A DNA stretch of 64,000 bases from Heyndrickxia sporothermodurans (GCA_018333075.1 BORH01000002.1:372001-436000); one strand, 5' to 3'; shown: positions 28,036 through 38,021, counted from the first letter of the stretch. Notes: generated by a model from the letters alone, not told the origin. Made by a program: numbers and translations.

Positions 28036-31000
28036 TATGAAATCACAAATGTTTCATTCCAAGTCACATAATATATTTTCGCTTGGTGAACCTTTGTACC
28101 TGTTATTCGTCCCCACATCTCCCGGTAAAATTGAACTTGTTGTTCATAATGAGTTGATAGCTTGGACAAATCGCTTTTATCCTTCGGTCGATCTGTTTTA
28201 TAATCTACGATATACCATTTACCATCATATTGATAGACTAAATCAATGATTCCCTTTACAAAATAAGGGGTTTTTCCTATTTGATTATTTCCGATTTTAT
28301 TATAAAAAGCATCCTCTGGTGAGATTTGAATCGTAAATGGTGTTTCAGTTAAAACATGTTTTGCATGACAAATTTGTTCCCATGTTTCAGTTTGTTTAAA
28401 TTGTTGAATCGCTTGCAAAACTTCATTCTTTTTGTCAATAGAAACTTTGTTTTTATTCAAAATATATTCTAAATGATTTTCTACCATCGTTCCTTTTACA
28501 AGCTTTTCAAACACTTCATGAATCATCGTCCCCCATTTTACTCCTCCACCTTCTTCACGCTCTATCCCTAACGAATGGATATCTTTCTTATCATTTGTGG
28601 GACTATAATTTAAATAGGAGGCTGCCTTATGTGGTTCCACCCATTTTTCCAAGTTAATATCTTTACTATCGTTATCTATCATTATTTCCGTTTCATACTT
28701 GTCATTCTTCTGCTTTTCCACGTCTTCTATCTCAGCTTTATTAGGCTTCACGATTTCAATAATGTCTTTCCAAGGATTTTTATCATTATTTTTTTCACAA
28801 CTACTTATAAATAGTGCTTTTTCTGCTCGTGTTGCTGCAACATATACGATTCTCGTTTCCTCTTTCTTTAAAAATTCATATTCCTTTAATTGGTGCTCTT
28901 CCCATGATGGTGGATGGGCAACAGTTTTCAAGCGAAAACCATTTGACTTGTTAATAATGAAATATCCATACGCTTCACTTGAAGTACGGCTAATATGATA
29001 GTCAATCAAATTTTCTGTAGCAACTTTCTTTCGCGGGTTTGCAAGAAACACTATTTCTGCTTCCAATCCTTTAGACTTGTGTACATTCATTACTCGAACT
29101 GAATTTTCCTCTCTCCTAAAATCAGCAACAGTCATTGAATAAATTGAAGCATTAATTTGTTGTACTGCTTTAGTAAAAGTTGTGGCTTCTCGGATTCTGT
29201 TTAATAGTTGGAGTAATAATTCGTATTCCTTCATCCCATATCCATTAAGAAGAAGCAAAGGGTAAAAACCAATATCCTCAATAATTTTCTCAATGACAAT
29301 TTTTGGGGTAAATTGATTTTTCCACCTGATGTAGCTTTGTAATTTTTCGAATACACTTCCTATTTGTTTGATTGTTTGTGCGTCTATCGGTTTAGATGGA
29401 ATTGAATAAATATGAAACATTCCTCCTGACTGCTTCCATTCATATAATTGTTGATCACTTATTCCAAAAAAGCTGCCTCGTAAAATGGCTAATAACTTAA
29501 CTGGGTTACATGGATCATTAATATATTCAAGTAAGTAACAGAGCTCCTTGAATTCCTCGACTTTTCCAATCACCATTTCTCCACTTAGACTAGCAGGAAT
29601 ATTTTCATTTAATAAAGCTTGATAATATTTATCTAAATTGTCATTATATCGAGATAAAATCATAAACTCTTTTGGCTTATGTCCTTGTCGAATCATGTTT
29701 TTTATCATAGTGGCTATTTGTACAGCATCACATTGTACAATTTCCTCCTGATTTGAACATTTCTTCGGAACCACTAATTGATAAATGCCTGAAAATGTGG
29801 AATGATCATCTTCAAAGTAAGAATTTAATCGTTTAAAAGCTGCTTGGTATTCGGTTCCACTTTCAGGAAACATTTCCTCAAACACTAAATTTAATTTTGC
29901 GGTGATCGAATCTAATGTTCGAAAATTCATCGTTAAATGAAGGACCTCTCCCCTATGTTTTACTATGAGCTCCTTCACTTTATTATATATATCGATATCT
30001 GCCCTCCGAAAACGATAAATCGCTTGCTTCGGATCTCCGACAACAAATAACGAACCTGGTTTAGGTGTACATTTTGTCCAATTCTTTTCCTCTAGATCCT
30101 TTGAAGTTAATAAAAACATAATCTCAGCTTGGATGGGATCGGTATCTTGAAATTCATCAACAAGTAAACAACGATATTTTTCTTGAAAAAACCTACGCAC
30201 TTCTTTGTTATCTCTTAATAGTTTTGCAGCCTTTACAAGCAAATCCTGATAATTGATGAAAGAATCCTTTTCTTTAAGAACCTCGTATTGGTGCATAACA
30301 TTTTTCATTATCGGAATTATTTCGCCATGAACATACTCATACCATTTCGTTAAAAGTGGCTTTATATTTGCTTCTACAAAATAATTAATTTTTTCTAAAA
30401 AATATTTTCCATCTTCTTTTGATTTCCATAATTTTCGAGTAATGGAAAGCTTTTTATTAAATAGCTCAAATATTTCTATCTTAACGGCATCTTTCAATAT
30501 ACCTTCATATTGACTCATACTTATTGCACGCAAAACAAGCTCCTGTAATGCATCATATCTATCATCAACAGGTTCTTCTGGAATTCCACGCTTAACATCT
30601 TTCAAAAGAAGGATAAAGCGTTGGAAAGTTTTTGTAATATCTGGTGGTTGTTTTGTATCATACACCCAGTTTACATCTGGAAAGGATTTCATTTTTACAA
30701 AACTGTTTTTTAAGTCAATTAAAGAAATACCTATATTATTTATTTTCTCATACATATTTTGGTCACTAGAACAAAGCTGTTCAAAATAAATATCCCAAGC
30801 TTGCTTTGCAAGATTCATATCATCAAAATCATCTATCTCTATAAAATGATGATCTAAACCTGCTTCAACCGGTCTCTCCCTTAGTAATTTTGTACAAAAG
30901 GAATGAACTGTACCTAAAAAACAATCATCCATCTCTTTCAAAGCATGTTCAAGTATTTGTTTCTTATCCGGATTTATTTCTTGTCTCCAATCATTTTCCA

Positions 31001-31223
31001 GCTTTATCAGGAATCTTGTTTTTAATTCTTCTGCTGCCTTTTTCGTAAAAGTAATTGCTACTATTTCATTTACCTTAAACGTTCCTGTTCGAATCAGATT
31101 TACCATACGGTTAACTAAACATGTTGTTTTACCAGAACCCGCTCCCGCTTCTACTAAAATATTTTGATTTAGTAATTTCTCTATCTTCTTTCTTTCCTGC
31201 TCATCAAAAACCATCTTACTCAT
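28035..31223 (-). CDS. AddA-like UvrD helicase-nuclease
   Basis: A 1062-residue SF1A helicase fused to a C-terminal RecB-type nuclease. Walker A is EAGAGSGKT (25-33), motif Ia ITFTKKAAEEL, motif II VDEFQDTDP (355-363), motif III GDPKQAIYRFRRADI, motif IV MNFRT, motif V VMNVHKSKGLEAEIVFLA, motif VI VYVAATRAEKAL. The nuclease near residues 990-1025 has IIDLVYQYDGKWYIVDYKTD and QVQFY, with the D...D-x-K arrangement. Shorter than B. subtilis AddA (about 1230). It overlaps its AddB-like partner by 8 nt, so the two form a heterodimer candidate. Whether this is the cell's main Chi-recombination enzyme or an accessory or defence copy cannot be decided here. Confidence 0.88.
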   Translation of the reverse strand: MSKMVFDEQERKKIEKLLNQNILVEAGAGSGKTTCLVNRMVNLIRTGTFKVNEIVAITFTKKAAEELKTRFLIKLENDWRQEINPDKKQILEHALKEMDDCFLGTVHSFCTKLLRERPVEAGLDHHFIEIDDFDDMNLAKQAWDIYFEQLCSSDQNMYEKINNIGISLIDLKNSFVKMKSFPDVNWVYDTKQPPDITKTFQRFILLLKDVKRGIPEEPVDDRYDALQELVLRAISMSQYEGILKDAVKIEIFELFNKKLSITRKLWKSKEDGKYFLEKINYFVEANIKPLLTKWYEYVHGEIIPIMKNVMHQYEVLKEKDSFINYQDLLVKAAKLLRDNKEVRRFFQEKYRCLLVDEFQDTDPIQAEIMFLLTSKDLEEKNWTKCTPKPGSLFVVGDPKQAIYRFRRADIDIYNKVKELIVKHRGEVLHLTMNFRTLDSITAKLNLVFEEMFPESGTEYQAAFKRLNSYFEDDHSTFSGIYQLVVPKKCSNQEEIVQCDAVQIATMIKNMIRQGHKPKEFMILSRYNDNLDKYYQALLNENIPASLSGEMVIGKVEEFKELCYLLEYINDPCNPVKLLAILRGSFFGISDQQLYEWKQSGGMFHIYSIPSKPIDAQTIKQIGSVFEKLQSYIRWKNQFTPKIVIEKIIEDIGFYPLLLLNGYGMKEYELLLQLLNRIREATTFTKAVQQINASIYSMTVADFRREENSVRVMNVHKSKGLEAEIVFLANPRKKVATENLIDYHISRTSSEAYGYFIINKSNGFRLKTVAHPPSWEEHQLKEYEFLKKEETRIVYVAATRAEKALFISSCEKNNDKNPWKDIIEIVKPNKAEIEDVEKQKNDKYETEIMIDNDSKDINLEKWVEPHKAASYLNYSPTNDKKDIHSLGIEREEGGGVKWGTMIHEVFEKLVKGTMVENHLEYILNKNKVSIDKKNEVLQAIQQFKQTETWEQICHAKHVLTETPFTIQISPEDAFYNKIGNNQIGKTPYFVKGIIDLVYQYDGKWYIVDYKTDRPKDKSDLSKLSTHYEQQVQFYREMWGRITGTKVHQAKIYYVTWNETFVIS

Positions 31224-34197
31224 AGGCTCTTATTCCCTTCCAACGGTTAATTCCTGTCGCATTATGGTCCATTCCTTTTGCTTCATATATTTCCTTAGTA
31301 TATGAAGTTCTTTTACAAACACTTTTGTAATCACAATAGGTGCAATCCTTTTCTGCATCATCTGTCATAATAAAGCTTCCTACCTTTAATACATCCAATG
31401 ATCTTTCAAGGATGTCCATCCCATTTTTTCGAGTAACAGAATCCTGCATTCGATCTTTTCTCTCACCTATTCCTTTCGTTGTTGGAAATAAATATGAGCT
31501 TATTTTCACTTGCTTATTTATTAATTCAAGCTTATTTTCAAGTGCGATTGCGTAAAGAAAATGTTGCAATTGCCTGCCGCCATTAAAATATTTCTTTTGA
31601 TGAAACGAACTTGGCTTTCCTGTTTTATAATCGATGATTGATAAAGAAGAATCTTTGTGTTGATCTACTCGGTCAATTTTTCCCGATAGTTGGAACGATT
31701 CTCCTGTTAAAAGAGTAATTAAAGCTGGTGGTTCTTCTCCCATGCCAAAAGAATATTCAAATTGGATAGGAAGTTGATCATCTGATTGCATCTCTTCAGT
31801 TTTTAAAAAGATTTTACAGGATGCAAATATTTCACTTACTTCCTGTTCAAATACATGTCTGTTTGGTGGTGGATATTTCTTTTTCCTATTTGTTATTTTT
31901 GCTGAAGCGATTTCTATTAATAACTTCTCATGTTCCATAAATTTAGGTCTGTGTCCCCATTCTTTAATGGTCGTATAAAATTCTTCAAATATTTCATGAA
32001 GCAATAATCCCCTAATTTGATTATCTAGCCACATATCTCGATGAAATTCAATATCTTCTACAGGGCTCACTTGTAAAACATCTTCTAAAAAATATTTATA
32101 TGGACATGTTGCGAGCTTTTCTAACTTGCTACTAGACATTCGAATGGAATTATTTTTTCTAGGATCAATATTTACTACCGGGCTGATCTTTCCTTCATAT
32201 TCTGTGAAAAATGGACTAAGTCTTGCCATCTTTGCCTCTTGACCTTTGATTAAATGTTGAAATCCATTTGGAATCGTCCTATTTTTTTCAAATATCTTTT
32301 TCTCCCACCATTCCTTATTAACGATAAAAGGAATTTTTGAACATTCCACATACTTTTTATGAATTGTTTCAATATCTGAGTTGTAATCACCTGTCTGATA
32401 TTGATAGCATTTAAGATAAAAATGTGATGGTCTATTTGAACGACCTTCTTGAAGATCAAATACCGAATAACTTATCGTTGGAATACCATTTGTACATGCT
32501 AATAATTGCAATACATGAAACAGACTCTCCTTTGCGTTTTCCCTTTGCAAGGGAAGCCTTGAATTTATAGCCTTTCTTTCTGAGTCAAGTAAAAACGGAT
32601 CCTCCTTTATGCTTCCAGGAAAGCTTCTTTGGTCAAATCCTACAAAATATAAATTTTCACGATCAATGAATATTCCTCTTTTATAAGATGTTATATGAAT
32701 CGCACCAGGTTTAGGATTAGATGCTCCAATATGGATCGTTAACAAAAGCTCTTCTAAATACTTACACATTTCATTTATAGAATCTGTTTTAATCGCATAT
32801 GGAAAAATTAAAGCAATTTGCTCCAATAATGATTTCTTAGCTAATTCATCCATAGGAGATGGAGTCGCCAAATAGTTTGTTAGAAAAAATCGAATGAAAT
32901 GCAAATAACTTTTCAAATCATGTTTTGTAACCTGCTGAAAAATTTGAGTAAACCATGCCTTTAACCAAATATATCCCTCTCTACTTTTCAGAAGTTCCTT
33001 TTGGTCTTTTTCGTTTACAATGCTAATCATTTTGTTTATAAAATTAATTTGCTTCTGAAATTGTCGTAGATAATGTTCCTTTTCCCACCCAATCTCAGAA
33101 TTTCTTAGCATTGTAATAATAGAAGTTAAACTAGGTGAGCTATCCCCTAATTCAAGCACCCCCTCTTTAAACAACGTTAAAAAGGATGTAACATGGAAAT
33201 TAGTTTTTAAACACAAAAGAAGTAAGGAAACCATTTTCCCTGGATTAGTAATCGATATGGGTATTCCCTCTCCGAAGGTAACGGGAATATTTAAACGTTC
33301 CGAAATTTGATACATAATTAAATGAAATGGATCTCTTTTACTGTAAAAAACTGAACATGAATCAAAAGAGCTATTGTTTTGTTTAATTTTGCGTAAAACA
33401 TCAAATAACTCATGTTCTTCTGTTTGTCCTGTAAAAAATTTTATTTCTTTTTTATCCTTTGGACGATTTAATGTTTCTATATATATACTGCTCAAGTCTG
33501 TTGCTTTCCCCACCGCATCCTTTATTAATGGCATACGTGATGGAGACTCGACACCAAAAACAGGTGCAATCGGTAAAATATAAGAATTTTGTTGGAAAAG
33601 TATTTGGACTAACTTTTCTTCTAATGATAAAAAAGTTAAATTTGGTTGAAAAATGAATACACATTTTTTAGGCATATGCCTTTCAGCTAAATTGATCGCT
33701 TGATGAAATATTTCTGCATCATCTAACAGTTTCATTTGTCTTAGCTTTTGTTCATAAGCATGTAAAATCTTTTGAAAATCTAATGCTTTTTCTTGGATAT
33801 TGAATTTTCTAATTGGGAAATTATTACTTTTAATTTCAGATAATCTTGAGTGATTCATTACGTGAAAGATTGCACGGCTTAAGCTAGGTGTTAATTCTAG
33901 TTTATTGATATATCGGAGTCTATTTTGATTTTTTAAATCCTTTAATATAGAATGGATTAGCAATGTGCCTATTGAATCATTGATTTTTTCTATTGTAGCT
34001 ACTAAATGCAAATCCATTATTGTATTTGCAGCCTCCTTTAGTGTAGAAATCTTCAAATTTATCGCACGATAATTTGCCTTAGTATAGGAAAGTAGTATTT
34101 GTTCTCCTGTTTGATAACTATCTACAATTAACCATTTTTCTTGTAATGGATGAATCTTAGTAATTTCATATAATTTTCGAACCATTGATTTCATCAT
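31216..34197 (-). CDS. AddB-like PD-(D/E)XK nuclease with iron-staple cysteines
   Basis: A 993-residue AddB-type protein. The C-terminal nuclease has LLLHEIFEEF (H734), GKIDRVD (D842) and IIDYKTGKP (D856, K858). Four cysteines, C698 (ATCPYKYF), C952, C955 and C961 (CTYCDYKSVC), match the Fe-S staple of AddB. The N-terminal part is an inactivated helicase-like domain: where canonical AddB has a Walker A (GRSGSGKT), this has IVDSYQTGEQIL, without the GKT. The middle contains TSYKRGIFIDRENLYFVGFD and SFPGSIKEDPFLLD, typical of the second helicase-like domain. It is first in a two-gene operon with the AddA-like gene and is preceded by its own spacer. Confidence 0.85.
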   Translation of the reverse strand: MMKSMVRKLYEITKIHPLQEKWLIVDSYQTGEQILLSYTKANYRAINLKISTLKEAANTIMDLHLVATIEKINDSIGTLLIHSILKDLKNQNRLRYINKLELTPSLSRAIFHVMNHSRLSEIKSNNFPIRKFNIQEKALDFQKILHAYEQKLRQMKLLDDAEIFHQAINLAERHMPKKCVFIFQPNLTFLSLEEKLVQILFQQNSYILPIAPVFGVESPSRMPLIKDAVGKATDLSSIYIETLNRPKDKKEIKFFTGQTEEHELFDVLRKIKQNNSSFDSCSVFYSKRDPFHLIMYQISERLNIPVTFGEGIPISITNPGKMVSLLLLCLKTNFHVTSFLTLFKEGVLELGDSSPSLTSIITMLRNSEIGWEKEHYLRQFQKQINFINKMISIVNEKDQKELLKSREGYIWLKAWFTQIFQQVTKHDLKSYLHFIRFFLTNYLATPSPMDELAKKSLLEQIALIFPYAIKTDSINEMCKYLEELLLTIHIGASNPKPGAIHITSYKRGIFIDRENLYFVGFDQRSFPGSIKEDPFLLDSERKAINSRLPLQRENAKESLFHVLQLLACTNGIPTISYSVFDLQEGRSNRPSHFYLKCYQYQTGDYNSDIETIHKKYVECSKIPFIVNKEWWEKKIFEKNRTIPNGFQHLIKGQEAKMARLSPFFTEYEGKISPVVNIDPRKNNSIRMSSSKLEKLATCPYKYFLEDVLQVSPVEDIEFHRDMWLDNQIRGLLLHEIFEEFYTTIKEWGHRPKFMEHEKLLIEIASAKITNRKKKYPPPNRHVFEQEVSEIFASCKIFLKTEEMQSDDQLPIQFEYSFGMGEEPPALITLLTGESFQLSGKIDRVDQHKDSSLSIIDYKTGKPSSFHQKKYFNGGRQLQHFLYAIALENKLELINKQVKISSYLFPTTKGIGERKDRMQDSVTRKNGMDILERSLDVLKVGSFIMTDDAEKDCTYCDYKSVCKRTSYTKEIYEAKGMDHNATGINRWKGIRAYE

Positions 34198-34264
34198 TTA
34201 CCCTCCTTACTAACCAAATTGCACAATTATTCAGAATTATATACTTTGGAATTTTCGGACATTC

Positions 34265-34296
34265 AAAAAGGCACATCAATACTGATGCACCTTTTT
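34265..34296. terminator. Bidirectional hairpin terminator
   Basis: AAAAAGGCACATCA and TGATGCACCTTTTT form a symmetric stem-loop with T-runs on both strands, downstream of the fbpA-like gene and upstream of the AddB-like gene. Confidence 0.8.
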
Positions 34297-34314
34297 AAGA
34301 AAACTTCAGGTTTG

Positions 34315-34467
34315 TTAACTTGTTTTGCCGACAATTAGCTTATTATACATTTCTTCTAGCTCATATAATGATATTTCATATAACTGTCTATTACTTTTTT
34401 TATATACTCCATTTGCAAGTAGCATGTCAATATAGTATTTTTTTAAGTTTTCTTTTTCTGTATCCAT
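34315..34467 (-). CDS. Fur-regulated basic protein A (FbpA)-like small protein
   Basis: A 50-residue frame with a clear Shine-Dalgarno (AAAGGGGAT, then ATG at 34467). Its sequence matches the small FbpA family of Bacillus, with the pattern YYIDMLLANGVYKKSNRQLY followed by EISLYELEEMY. FbpA in B. subtilis is part of the Fur iron-sparing response. No convincing Fur box was recognised upstream; it probably shares a transcript with the 100-residue gene 51 nt upstream. Small size and lack of other domains make function inference purely family-based. Confidence 0.72.
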   Translation of the reverse strand: MDTEKENLKKYYIDMLLANGVYKKSNRQLYEISLYELEEMYNKLIVGKTS

Positions 34468-34518
34468 AGGAAATCCCCTTTACATGTGTTTCATTATTTA
34501 CTAAATTTGTTTTAAAGG

Positions 34519-34818
34519 TTAATGGTCAATCTTAAGAAAAACATCTTCCAAACTATGAAATACTTTTGCCTCTCCTTCTTCCCCCTGAATAGTCCACTCT
34601 TTATTTTTTAATGAAAGTTTTCCTAATCCATTTTTTTCATAAGGCATGCTCAGCATATATATTTTTCCGTTTTTTCGAATTGTATAACCAATATAATAAT
34701 CCTTTCCCATCCCCTCTTCTTCATATATTCCAATATCCTCAAGCTGATATCGTTCCATCATATCCTTTAATTGTGCATTCATTTGATCTAATAACGTTTC
34801 TCGATTTATGTAATCCAT
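34519..34818 (-). CDS. Small conserved-looking hypothetical protein
   Basis: A soluble protein of about 99 residues with alternating charged and aromatic strand-like segments (KDYYIGYTIRKNGKIYMLSMPY, here spanning the middle) and an acidic C-terminus. I do not recognise the family. The ATG at 34818 is preceded by GAGGGAT at usable distance; ATGs at 34836 and 34830 lie before that SD. It lies just upstream of the FbpA-like gene on the same strand. The stretch 34837-34974 upstream holds no other gene I can support. Confidence 0.6.
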   Translation of the reverse strand: MDYINRETLLDQMNAQLKDMMERYQLEDIGIYEEEGMGKDYYIGYTIRKNGKIYMLSMPYEKNGLGKLSLKNKEWTIQGEEGEAKVFHSLEDVFLKIDH

Positions 34819-34974
34819 CATATCCCTCATTTTCATATATATTTTGCATAAAAATTATTTGTGCTCGAAATACTTCTGTTTCCCCTAGAACATGTATTGA
34901 TTTGAAAAATAAACGGTAAATCATTAATACCCATATTATTATTTCCGAATGGAGCATAGTTATGATAAAAAAAG

Positions 34975-35008
34975 AAAAAACCGGAACCATTAACATAGTT
35001 CCAGTCTT
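34975..35008 (-). terminator. Terminator of the pabA-pabBC operon
   Basis: Minus-strand ACTGGAAC...GTTCCGGT stem followed by TTTTTT, 40 nt after the pabBC stop codon. Confidence 0.75.
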
Positions 35009-35044
35009 TAAAAAGAATGACGATATAAAGTTTACATAATAATA

Positions 35045-36799
35045 TTATAATATTACTTCAACCCATTTACGTACGCTATTAATAAACCAAATTTTATTAG
35101 CCAATTGCAAATCCTGAACTTTAAGTACCCGTTCTTTTATTTTTCCAGATTGAATTAATTCTGAACGGAAAGTGCCTGCCAATAAACCAGCTCTTTGCTT
35201 TGGCGTATACATCATTCCATCTATCTCAAGAACGATATTTCCATTGATAAATTCGGTTAATTCTCCATCTTGATTCCATAAAATAACATCAAACACATCA
35301 CTTTGATTAACTTTATGTTCTTGATAACACTGACGATTTGTTGTTTTATGATAATGGTAGCGATTATTTTTATTAATTGGTTTATCACTTATTTTTACTT
35401 TATAGATTTGATTGAATTTACTTATCGTTTCAGCGCCAATTGTAAATTCTCCATTTTTGGAAACCAATAATCGGATCTTCATTTTGTGTTTCGAATGTTT
35501 ACGAGCAATATCATTTAATTCCTTATAAATATCATTCATTGGCAATGTAAAATTAAAAAATTCCGCTGACTTTTTTAAACGATTCAAATGCTGATCCAAT
35601 AAAAAGTATTGACTATTTTCCAATAGTATACTTTCTAGAAGCTGAAATGAAGGCCTGTTAGCAGTCAATAATTTGGCTTTGGTTACAATTTCCTCATATT
35701 CATCAGTCGCGGTAGAATCCCATGTAATTCCTCCTCCCACACCATAAACGGCTTCTCCAACCTGCTGATCAATCATTACCGTTCGTATTGGAACATTGAA
35801 TATGGTTTCGCCTTTAGGACTAATATATCCTATAGCTCCACAATATACCTCACGGGGGGAATCTTCCAGATTTGCGATATATTTCATCGTACTAATTTTT
35901 GGTGCACCTGTAATTGATCCGCAAGGAAATAAAGCAGAAAAAATATCAACAATACCAACATTTTTTTCAGTCTTCGCTGAAATGGAAGAGGTCATTTGCC
36001 AAACAGTAGGGTATTGCTCCACTTTAAAAAGCTCTTCCACCTTTACAGTTCCTGGTATCGCAATATTACCTAAATCATTTCGTAATAAATCAACGATCAT
36101 GACATTTTCAGCCCGATTTTTTTCGGAATGAAATAACCAATTTGCATTTTTTTCGTCCTCTTCTACTGTTTTTCCTCTGTGTATCGTTCCTTTCATCGGA
36201 CGTGTAATAATTTTATTTCCATCCCATCGAAAAAAGAGTTCTGGTGATGCAGATAGAATTCGAAAATCTCCGATATTCAAATAGGCACAATAATTTGATT
36301 CTTGGACCGATGTTAGATGTTGATAAAAGGAAAAGTCATCTCCCTCAAAATTTGCTTTTAATCTTGTTGTATAATTAATTTGATAGGTATCTCCATTTTC
36401 AATAGCCGATTTAATTCTTTCAATACATGAATGATAATCATGTCCATGAATCGATGGCTCCCACTCTGAAACCTTAAAACTTTTTTTCCTTTCCGCTTCT
36501 TTATGTATGATTGGCTGACAAAAGATGCCAAACCACAATAAAGGCATTTTTTCGCAGGAACAAACTTGAAAAGCAGGGTCAAAAGCTGGGGCTGCTTCAT
36601 ATGACAAATAACCTGCTGCATAGTAACCTTTTGAAACCTGCTTCTGAATTTCTTCCATGCAAGAAATAACTTCATCAATACGACTAGTAGTAATAATTTT
36701 CTCCGGATTTTTAAAAAGAAGTGGATTAATTGAACCATCATGCTGTGCAAATTCAAATAGTAAATAAGGATCATTCATTATATATTCATTAGTAGTCAT
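35045..36799 (-). CDS. pabB: Aminodeoxychorismate synthase I fused to aminodeoxychorismate lyase (PabB-PabC)
   Basis: A 584-residue bifunctional enzyme making p-aminobenzoate for folate. Residues 1 to about 350 are the chorismate-binding PabB domain: GDTYQINYTTRL, RPMKGTIHRG, RAENVMIVDLLRNDLG, FPCGSITGAPK and YCGAIGYI. From about 370 to the end is a class IV PLP lyase (PabC): LLDQHLNRLKKSAEFF, the PLP lysine in YHYHKTTNRQCY, and GELTEFINGNIV. The ATG at 36799 follows GAAGGAAG; an upstream TTG (36829) is unlikely. It lies 31 nt after pabA and supplies aminase plus lyase in one chain, while the usual Bacillus folate operon has separate genes. Confidence 0.92.
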   Translation of the reverse strand: MTTNEYIMNDPYLLFEFAQHDGSINPLLFKNPEKIITTSRIDEVISCMEEIQKQVSKGYYAAGYLSYEAAPAFDPAFQVCSCEKMPLLWFGIFCQPIIHKEAERKKSFKVSEWEPSIHGHDYHSCIERIKSAIENGDTYQINYTTRLKANFEGDDFSFYQHLTSVQESNYCAYLNIGDFRILSASPELFFRWDGNKIITRPMKGTIHRGKTVEEDEKNANWLFHSEKNRAENVMIVDLLRNDLGNIAIPGTVKVEELFKVEQYPTVWQMTSSISAKTEKNVGIVDIFSALFPCGSITGAPKISTMKYIANLEDSPREVYCGAIGYISPKGETIFNVPIRTVMIDQQVGEAVYGVGGGITWDSTATDEYEEIVTKAKLLTANRPSFQLLESILLENSQYFLLDQHLNRLKKSAEFFNFTLPMNDIYKELNDIARKHSKHKMKIRLLVSKNGEFTIGAETISKFNQIYKVKISDKPINKNNRYHYHKTTNRQCYQEHKVNQSDVFDVILWNQDGELTEFINGNIVLEIDGMMYTPKQRAGLLAGTFRSELIQSGKIKERVLKVQDLQLANKIWFINSVRKWVEVIL

Positions 36800-36830
36800 C
36801 ACATTTCTTCCTTCACAAAAGTTAATCAAT

Positions 36831-37394
36831 TTAGTTGAAAAAATTACGAATCATCTGTAATCCATGATCTGTTAATATTGCTTCAGGGTGAAATTGAATC
36901 CCTTCTATTTTGTATTGTTTATGGCGTATCCCCATAATTTCACCATCCGCACTTTTGGCAGTTATCTCCAAACATTTCGGAAAGGTTTGTTCCTCAACGA
37001 CTAATGAATGGTATCTTGTCACACGAAAGGTATCCTCTAATCCGGAAAAAACGCCTTTATTGTCATGTGTAATCATTGAGGTTTTTCCGTGCATAGGCAT
37101 TTTTGCTTTTATCACATTTCCATCAAATGCTTTTGCAATAATTTGATGTCCGAGACAAACTCCTAAAATTGGGATCTTGTTTGAAAAATACTCAACAATC
37201 TCTAAACAAATTCCAGATTGATCTGGATTTCCAGGTCCTGGAGAAAGTAATAAAAAATCAGGTTGCAGCTGTTCAATTTCCTTAATACTAATCTGATTAT
37301 TTCGAACTACTCGAACCTCATGGCCGATTTGTTTTGTATATTGAACAAGGTTATAAGTAAATGAATCATAATTATCAATTATTAATATCAACAC
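36831..37394 (-). CDS. pabA: Aminodeoxychorismate/anthranilate synthase glutamine amidotransferase
   Basis: A 187-residue class I glutamine amidotransferase supplying ammonia to the PabB domain encoded next. The catalytic triad is visible: Cys in GVCLGHQ, and His and Glu in QFHPEA; the oxyanion strand is LLLSPGPGNP. The start is GTG at 37394 (or TTG at 37391) after AAGGAG. Paired here with a PabB-PabC fusion, so p-aminobenzoate is the likelier product than anthranilate. No trp or other folate genes adjoin. Confidence 0.93.
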   Translation of the reverse strand: MLILIIDNYDSFTYNLVQYTKQIGHEVRVVRNNQISIKEIEQLQPDFLLLSPGPGNPDQSGICLEIVEYFSNKIPILGVCLGHQIIAKAFDGNVIKAKMPMHGKTSMITHDNKGVFSGLEDTFRVTRYHSLVVEEQTFPKCLEITAKSADGEIMGIRHKQYKIEGIQFHPEAILTDHGLQMIRNFFN

Positions 37395-37574
37395 AATTAC
37401 TCCTTAAATCAAATTCCATTTCATTCCATAACTTTTGTTACAAAAAGTCCTATTTACACGAAACTATCATATCACATGGTATCTATTAAAAGATTTACCA
37501 TTTTTATTTGCGAATAGTTTTTTTAGGAGAAATAAAAATAATATATAAGCATTGTAAAATGAGGTGAAAAGAAA

Positions 37575-38021
37575 ATGAAGCATATTAAAGCAATTCTTAT
37601 TAAATTCGTTGCAACCTTCGTGATTTTATTTATTATTTTAGATATTATTTTCGGAATGTCACTTGCTAATGTTTTTTTTATCTCACTCGTTCTTTCTGTT
37701 GCATCTTACCTTGTCGGGGATATTGGTATCCTGTCAAGAACAAACAATACAGTGGCAACTATTACTGATTTCGGACTAGCATTAATTGTCATTTGGTTTC
37801 TTTCTGCGGCACTATCCTTTACACCAAGAACACCATTATTTGTTACATCACTTTTCTCAGCAGCAGCTATGACATTATTTGAAATATTCTTCCACAAGTA
37901 TGTTTCTTCAGATACTTTTGAACATGAATCAGATAATTTTTTAAATATCAATCCAAATTACCAAACAGAAGTATCTGGAGAAATTACTCCGGAAATTGAA
38001 AAAAACAACGAAAATAAATAG
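37575..38021 (+). CDS. YndM/DUF2512 family membrane protein
   Basis: A 148-residue protein with four hydrophobic helices, then an acidic, Asn-rich tail (HESDNFLNINPNYQ onward). The start MKHIKAILIKFVATFVILF and VASYLVGDIGILSRTNN are typical of the DUF2512 family found in spore formers. Function is unknown. The ATG follows GAGGTGA. It ends before a perfect 16-bp inverted repeat that serves both this gene and the convergent methyltransferase gene. Confidence 0.85.
   Translation: MKHIKAILIKFVATFVILFIILDIIFGMSLANVFFISLVLSVASYLVGDIGILSRTNNTVATITDFGLALIVIWFLSAALSFTPRTPLFVTSLFSAAAMTLFEIFFHKYVSSDTFEHESDNFLNINPNYQTEVSGEITPEIEKNNENK

Noticed and set aside
28035-34197. Gabija-type defence system
   Set aside because: The UvrD helicase partner is an AddB-type nuclease with iron-staple cysteines; no TOPRIM/OLD ATPase (GajA) is present.
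34739-34996. 85-residue minus-strand frame
   Set aside because: Overlaps the start of the 99-residue gene in a different frame, with no ribosome binding site.
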